A stretch of 36,197 nt of DNA from assembly GCA_002449955.1 (NCBI GenBank), contig DJYD01000058.1:6301-42497 (forward strand), written 5' to 3'. Positions 33,081 to 36,197 of this stretch are shown in pieces. The translations under genes and the position numbers were made by a program. Within the stretch, counting starts at the first letter, position 1. The number at the start of each line of letters is the position of its first letter. The DNA comes from Lachnospiraceae bacterium UBA6987. Its GTDB lineage: Bacteria; Bacillota; Clostridia; Lachnospirales; Lachnospiraceae. The notes below the pieces were generated by a model. It ran no database searches and was not told the DNA's origin. It worked only from the letters and a program-made list of their open reading frames with translations.

Positions 33081-33145
33081 CAGTTCCTCTTCTCATTTTT
33101 TATTTTTGTGCCCTCTGTCAGGGCGTCTTCGTGATGCGCTCTGCC

Positions 33146-34303
33146 TTACTGCCGGTTTTTGCCTGCGTTGTAAAGTTTCTGATACTTTATGGCATGAAAA
33201 CTGTCTCCGGTTATGCCCAAATGCTTCCTGTCATAAGTGAAAAGCAGGCTTTTGCCGTAGTACAGCATATCCATGGCAGGGATTTTCCTGAAATCGAAAT
33301 GCATATCCGCAAATTCCAGGTGATCATGATATCCGATCAGATTGCCCCTGGCGAGATCTTTCTGTTTATGGTCTGCGGTAACCTCGTAAAGGAGCAGGTC
33401 CTTGTCCTGAAAGACCGGTTTTCCCGGCTCCGCATCCATGACGTACTGTTCGGTTTCCTTTTCTCCCCAGACGCCCCAGTCATAAACACTGTCAAAGCGA
33501 AGTCCCTCTCCTTTCAGGAAGCCCTCTTCGGTGTAAATGCCGGACTGTCCGCAGGCTGTGCAGCGAAAACGATTATCCTCCGTCACCATGGAATCAAAGG
33601 CGCCGCAGCGGGAACATTTGATCAGATAATTCCCGAGACCTTCTGCAAGCCTTTCGCCGCGGTATACAAAATGATTCTTCCGCTGCCGCTCATAGGCATT
33701 CTCATACAGGTCATGATTGATGGCCGCCTTCAGTTCCTCCGCGCTCATGGCTCGGATCTGCTCGGGCGTGTAAGTATTGACGATCCTGCCCTTCATCGGC
33801 CCCGTGCGGAAAGTGTAAGCCCAGCGCGGCGCAACGAAGTATCCGCCTTCGATATGGTATGTCACCAGGCCGCAGCCTGCGATCCGCAGAAGCTTGGCCG
33901 CTGAAGCAGGCAGCTCAACGGTTTCTCCGTTAAAGGAACGGCTCCCTTCCGGGAAAAGCATCACATTGTTGCCGCCCTTCAGCTTCTCCAGGACCTCCCG
34001 AACCGTATCCAGGGCTACCGAGCCCTTATATTCATAAATCGGGCTCTGCGCCCAGGTAATGAACTTTCCATGCTTTGACCTGATCAGATGCTCGCCGGCC
34101 ACAAAAAACATATGCTTCGGGAAAGCCGCCGCCAGCATGAACATATCTACTTCTGTCAGATGATTTGACATCACCACATACGGTCCGTCAAAATCCTTCA
34201 GCACGTCCGTCTGAAAACTGTACTTCTTCAGCATCAGCGGACTGATCAGATGCAGGATCCGGTAAAGCAGCCTGTATTTTAAGGCTGCGCGTCCTGTTTT
34301 CAT
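33146..34303 (-). CDS. PlsC-like acyltransferase with C-terminal zinc ribbon
   Basis: A 385-residue protein. Residues 1-200 are a lysophospholipid-type acyltransferase (PlsC) with H48-x4-D53 in SNHLTEVD and the substrate motif FPEGSR (117-122). After a linker comes a four-cysteine zinc ribbon (C230, C233, C248, C251) and a ~130-residue C-terminal region with no recognised fold. Typical PlsC proteins stop near 240 residues, so the extra half is unusual. Start placed at 34303 after AAAGGAG. It probably acylates glycerol phosphate or another lipid at the inner membrane face, perhaps with the SDR enzyme encoded 19 bases upstream. Confidence 0.85.
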   Translation of the reverse strand: MKTGRAALKYRLLYRILHLISPLMLKKYSFQTDVLKDFDGPYVVMSNHLTEVDMFMLAAAFPKHMFFVAGEHLIRSKHGKFITWAQSPIYEYKGSVALDTVREVLEKLKGGNNVMLFPEGSRSFNGETVELPASAAKLLRIAGCGLVTYHIEGGYFVAPRWAYTFRTGPMKGRIVNTYTPEQIRAMSAEELKAAINHDLYENAYERQRKNHFVYRGERLAEGLGNYLIKCSRCGAFDSMVTEDNRFRCTACGQSGIYTEEGFLKGEGLRFDSVYDWGVWGEKETEQYVMDAEPGKPVFQDKDLLLYEVTADHKQKDLARGNLIGYHDHLEFADMHFDFRKIPAMDMLYYGKSLLFTYDRKHLGITGDSFHAIKYQKLYNAGKNRQ

Positions 34304-34322
34304 CGACGGTCTCCTTTCTACC

Positions 34323-35309
34323 TCATGCCCTTCCCTGTGCATAGGCTTTAGCATACTCACGGATCATTTCACTGATTGTGATCTTCGGCTGGTATCCGAG
34401 CTCTGTTCTTGCCTTTGTGATATCAAACACCTGACTCCGCCCGAGTGTACACACATTATAGCGGGTTAGCGCCGGCGCCTTGTCCCAAATGCCAAATAAT
34501 TTATAGATCCCTTCCAGGACTGCCGCAGCGCCGTATGCCGCGCCAAAGGGAATCTTTAACGGTTTCAGCTTCATATGCAGCGCATCAAACATTTCTTCCG
34601 CCAGATCCAGCATCCTGCAGGGCTCACCGTTTGTAATATGATAGATCTGACCGAGCGCCTCTTCCTTCTCCATGCACAGTCTCAAGGACAGCGCAACATT
34701 TTCTACGCAGCACAGATCGGCCATGATATTCCCCTTCTGGAACAGCGGGATCCCCACCGTCTGATTCGCTTTGATGAGTACCGGCAGCATATTTTTGTCA
34801 CCGATCCCGCACAGGCCGCGCGGTCTGATCGCAGACCACGGCACCGTCTTCTGCGCGCGGACCATTTTCTCCGCCATGATCTTGCTCTCGATGTAGTAAT
34901 TCAGCCGGTTGTTCTCGTTATAATCCTTTTCGGTAAGGTGCAGGTTGTTCTCAAGCGGTTTAACACTCGGCGAGGAAGTATAGACGAGGCGCTTCACATG
35001 ATGCTTTTCACAGGCCGCCAGCACATTCCGGGTCCCCCCGACATTGGTGCGGAGAAACTCCTCCCGTCTGCCCCAGCCTTTTAGGAGTGCGCCGCAGTGG
35101 ATCACATAATCCGCTCCCTCGCAGGCTCGCATCACGCCATCCGGGTCACACAGATCGCCCTGAACGGTATCCACATTTTCCTGCTTTAAGCGGGCAAGCT
35201 TTTCCGGATCGCGGCCGAATGCTGTCACATGGTATCCGTGATCAAGCAGCTCGCGCACCATATAAGTTCCCAAGAAGCCATAAGCGCCTGTGACAAGTAC
35301 ATTCTCCAT
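34323..35309 (-). CDS. NAD(P)-dependent SDR epimerase/3-beta-HSD-like reductase
   Basis: A 328-residue extended short-chain dehydrogenase. NAD(P) loop TGAYGFLG at residues 7-14, the TSSPSV strand, and the catalytic Y-x3-K in YYIESK. Overall it resembles 3-beta-hydroxysteroid dehydrogenase/OleD-like reductases rather than UDP-sugar epimerases, with GEPCRMLDLAE near the C terminus. The neighbouring acyltransferase supports a lipid-related substrate, but this is inference. It has a consensus promoter at 35369-35397 and is probably the first gene of a run continuing into the acyltransferase, and perhaps into the hydrogenase pair. Confidence 0.82.
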   Translation of the reverse strand: MENVLVTGAYGFLGTYMVRELLDHGYHVTAFGRDPEKLARLKQENVDTVQGDLCDPDGVMRACEGADYVIHCGALLKGWGRREEFLRTNVGGTRNVLAACEKHHVKRLVYTSSPSVKPLENNLHLTEKDYNENNRLNYYIESKIMAEKMVRAQKTVPWSAIRPRGLCGIGDKNMLPVLIKANQTVGIPLFQKGNIMADLCCVENVALSLRLCMEKEEALGQIYHITNGEPCRMLDLAEEMFDALHMKLKPLKIPFGAAYGAAAVLEGIYKLFGIWDKAPALTRYNVCTLGRSQVFDITKARTELGYQPKITISEMIREYAKAYAQGRA

Positions 35310-35368
35310 CCTGTTTCCGCCAGTCTTTCCTATTTAAGCCGTTTATTTAAAAGCCGCTTTAGCTTGAC

Positions 35369-35397
35369 ATTTTAAAGTGAATTTCTTTGGCTGTCAA
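35369..35397 (-). promoter_or_regulatory. Consensus promoter of the SDR/acyltransferase genes
   Basis: On the minus strand, TTGACA (35397-35392), 17 bases, TAAAAT (35374-35369). A second TTGACA reads the other way at 35364-35369, forming an inverted pair around the promoter. The leader to the start at 35309 is about 55 bases. Confidence 0.82.
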
Positions 35398-35459
35398 CCT
35401 TTACCCACACAAAAACAAACGACACAGCCTGCCCTTTTGCAAACTGTGCCGTACTATAG

Positions 35460-35531
35460 AGGCGACGACCGGATTTGAACCGGTGCATCAGGGTTTTGCA
35501 GACCCACGCCTTACCACTTGGCTATGTCGCC
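35460..35531 (-). tRNA. tRNA-Cys (GCA)
   Basis: On the minus strand GGCGACA pairs with TGTCGCC-type 3' bases (GTCGCC) as acceptor stem. The anticodon loop CTGCAAA gives anticodon GCA, and the T arm reads CCGGTTCAAATCCGG. The discriminator base is T (U73), the known identity base for cysteine. The 3' CCA is not encoded. 72 bases. Confidence 0.97.
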
Positions 35532-35547
35532 ATCTTCAAGCTTGTTC

Positions 35548-35576
35548 ATTATACAACGCTCCGACGGAAAGGTCAA
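35548..35576 (-). promoter_or_regulatory. Strong promoter of the tRNA-Cys gene
   Basis: On the minus strand, TTGACC (35576-35571), 17 bases, TATAAT (35553-35548), 16 bases before the mature tRNA 5' end. Confidence 0.88.
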
Positions 35577-35630
35577 GCGTTTTGCCTGAATTTTGCACAA
35601 TGTCCTTATGCGGTGATCGAGTGAACCTGA

Positions 35631-35665
35631 CGGCTGACAAATACAGCATTGCGGAATGTCAGCCG
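35631..35665 (-). terminator. Hairpin overlapping the stop of the Cys-rich protein gene
   Basis: CGGCTGACA (35631-35639) and TGTCAGCCG (35657-35665) are perfect 9-base inverted repeats with a 17-base loop. The stop codon (TGA at 35661-35659) is inside the stem. No T-run follows, so a true intrinsic terminator is doubtful; an RNA-stabilising 3' stem is equally likely. Confidence 0.35.
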
Positions 35666-36066
35666 ATCAGTCCGCGTTCCTTTAAGATCTCCTCGACCAC
35701 GCCCACGCATTCATAGACCATCGCGTCGCAATGCGGTTTCTTTTCTCCGCCGCGTTCCTTGTTGATCCTCAACAGGTCTGCACAATCCAGGAATCCTTCA
35801 TGATTATCGCGGATCTTTGTGTAGTAAGCATTGATCGTCTGGCCGTCATCGACCCCGAAAAGGCCAAGCGCCATCAGTCCCCCTGTGACCGCACCGCAGG
35901 TTGCCGCCATCTTCATGCCGGAGCCGAAATTGGCAGCTATCTTATAAGCCTGCTCGTCGGAAATGCCCGCTGCGGCCGCAAAGGGGATCAGAGTCGCCTG
36001 TGCGCAGTTATAATGTCTCTCCAAAGAAGCGCGAAGCTCTTTTGCTTTCTCCAGATACCTGCTCAT
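35659..36066 (-). CDS. C_GCAxxG_C_C family cysteine-rich protein
   Basis: A 135-residue soluble protein of the C_GCAxxG_C_C family (redox-type). The spaced cysteines are C21 (YNCAQA), C57 in TCGAVTGGLMALGL, C95 (LDCADLL), C113 and C120. These would hold a redox centre or metal; exact function in the family is unknown. The ribosome site is weak (GGGAAG about 10 bases upstream). It follows the gene whose tail lies at 36081-36197 by 14 bases, suggesting an operon running in from the right edge. Confidence 0.85.
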   Translation of the reverse strand: MSRYLEKAKELRASLERHYNCAQATLIPFAAAAGISDEQAYKIAANFGSGMKMAATCGAVTGGLMALGLFGVDDGQTINAYYTKIRDNHEGFLDCADLLRINKERGGEKKPHCDAMVYECVGVVEEILKERGLIG

Positions 36067-36080
36067 GATAAGACTTCCCG

Positions 36081-36197
36081 TTATGAATTAAAAACGTGCT
36101 TTACCCATTCCTCATACCAGTAATCGTTGAGGGAACCGAAGATCCGTACAAAATCCTTGGAGATCTCATAATCCAGGCCCGGGAATTTTGTGCAAAG
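36081..36197 (-). CDS. C-terminal end of an unrecognised protein (cut by window edge)
   Basis: The last 38 codons and stop of a minus-strand gene that begins outside the window. The tail contains DYEISKDFVRIFGSLNDYW and ends WVKHVFNS. It is rich in aromatic residues and not recognised. It is open to the edge with no stop, has codon use like its neighbours, and ends 14 bases before the C_GCAxxG protein gene. Confidence 0.6.
   Translation of the reverse strand, partial: LCTKFPGLDYEISKDFVRIFGSLNDYWYEEWVKHVFNS

Noticed and set aside
33081..33145. Separate promoter for the NuoF-like/hydrogenase pair
   Set aside because: Only a poor CTGACA with an A-rich stretch and no good -10 is visible. Read-through from the SDR/acyltransferase genes is as likely.
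1..36197. Insertion sequences, prophage, toxin-antitoxin or restriction genes
   Set aside because: No transposase, integrase, phage structural, nuclease or methylase pattern was seen on either strand.

Overview
The window looks like a chromosomal segment of a butyrate-producing, anaerobic Clostridia bacterium, most likely Lachnospiraceae or a close relative. The pointers are a butyryl-CoA:acetate CoA-transferase very like the Roseburia enzyme, an [FeFe] hydrogenase, PadR-type regulators, a non-mevalonate isoprenoid cluster, and a large solenoid protein beside an actin/Hsp70-fold protein of the kind seen in Lachnospiraceae (DUF5717/DUF5716-like, from memory). Most of the window is GC-rich with consensus sigma-A promoters. 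The first ~3.3 kb, above all 1340-2440, is visibly AT-rich and looks like accessory DNA.

Layout. 1-3300: a PadR / membrane HAAS-like / secreted-protein operon on the minus strand, divergent from a secreted four-cysteine protein and a membrane-anchored CPSC thioredoxin preceded by a long structured leader. 3392-4306: a two-S1-domain RNA-binding protein. 4452-10047: a peptide (Opp/Dpp-type) ABC transporter in which the OppD-like ATPase is fused in frame to an MBL-fold hydrolase. 10049-12823: a DHHW/AlgJ-like protein and an AlgI/DltB-like MBOAT, an O-acylation pair for a surface glycan. 12863-15043: two lipoproteins with Thr/Pro/Glu-rich linkers, one with a transglutaminase-like domain and an apparently leaderless promoter. 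15223-18007 (+): butyryl-CoA:acetate CoA-transferase and a D,D-carboxypeptidase. 18008-27115 (-): rarA, a giant solenoid protein, an actin/Hsp70-fold protein, a TPR-like protein, then ispF-ispE-ispD, closely spaced from the giant gene onwards. 27277-30104 (+): trkA-trkH potassium uptake. 30175-30519 (+): a solitary PadR regulator. 30584-35309 (-): an [FeFe] hydrogenase with a truncated NuoF-like iron-sulfur partner, an acyltransferase with a zinc ribbon, and an SDR reductase. 35460-35531 (-): tRNA-Cys. 35659-36197 (-): a Cys-rich C_GCAxxG_C_C-type protein and the tail of an unrecognised gene.

How they fit together: the core genes serve fermentation (butyrate formation and H2 disposal), envelope construction (isoprenoid precursor, peptidoglycan trimming, glycan acylation, phospholipid or lipid acylation), peptide import and potassium balance. 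The points most deserving follow-up are the solenoid/actin-fold/TPR trio coupled to the isp genes, the OppD-MBL fusion that keeps an internal ribosome binding site and start, the NuoF-like subunit lacking its flavin domain, the secreted-cysteine-protein/thioredoxin pair with its structured leader, and the leaderless lipoprotein promoter.
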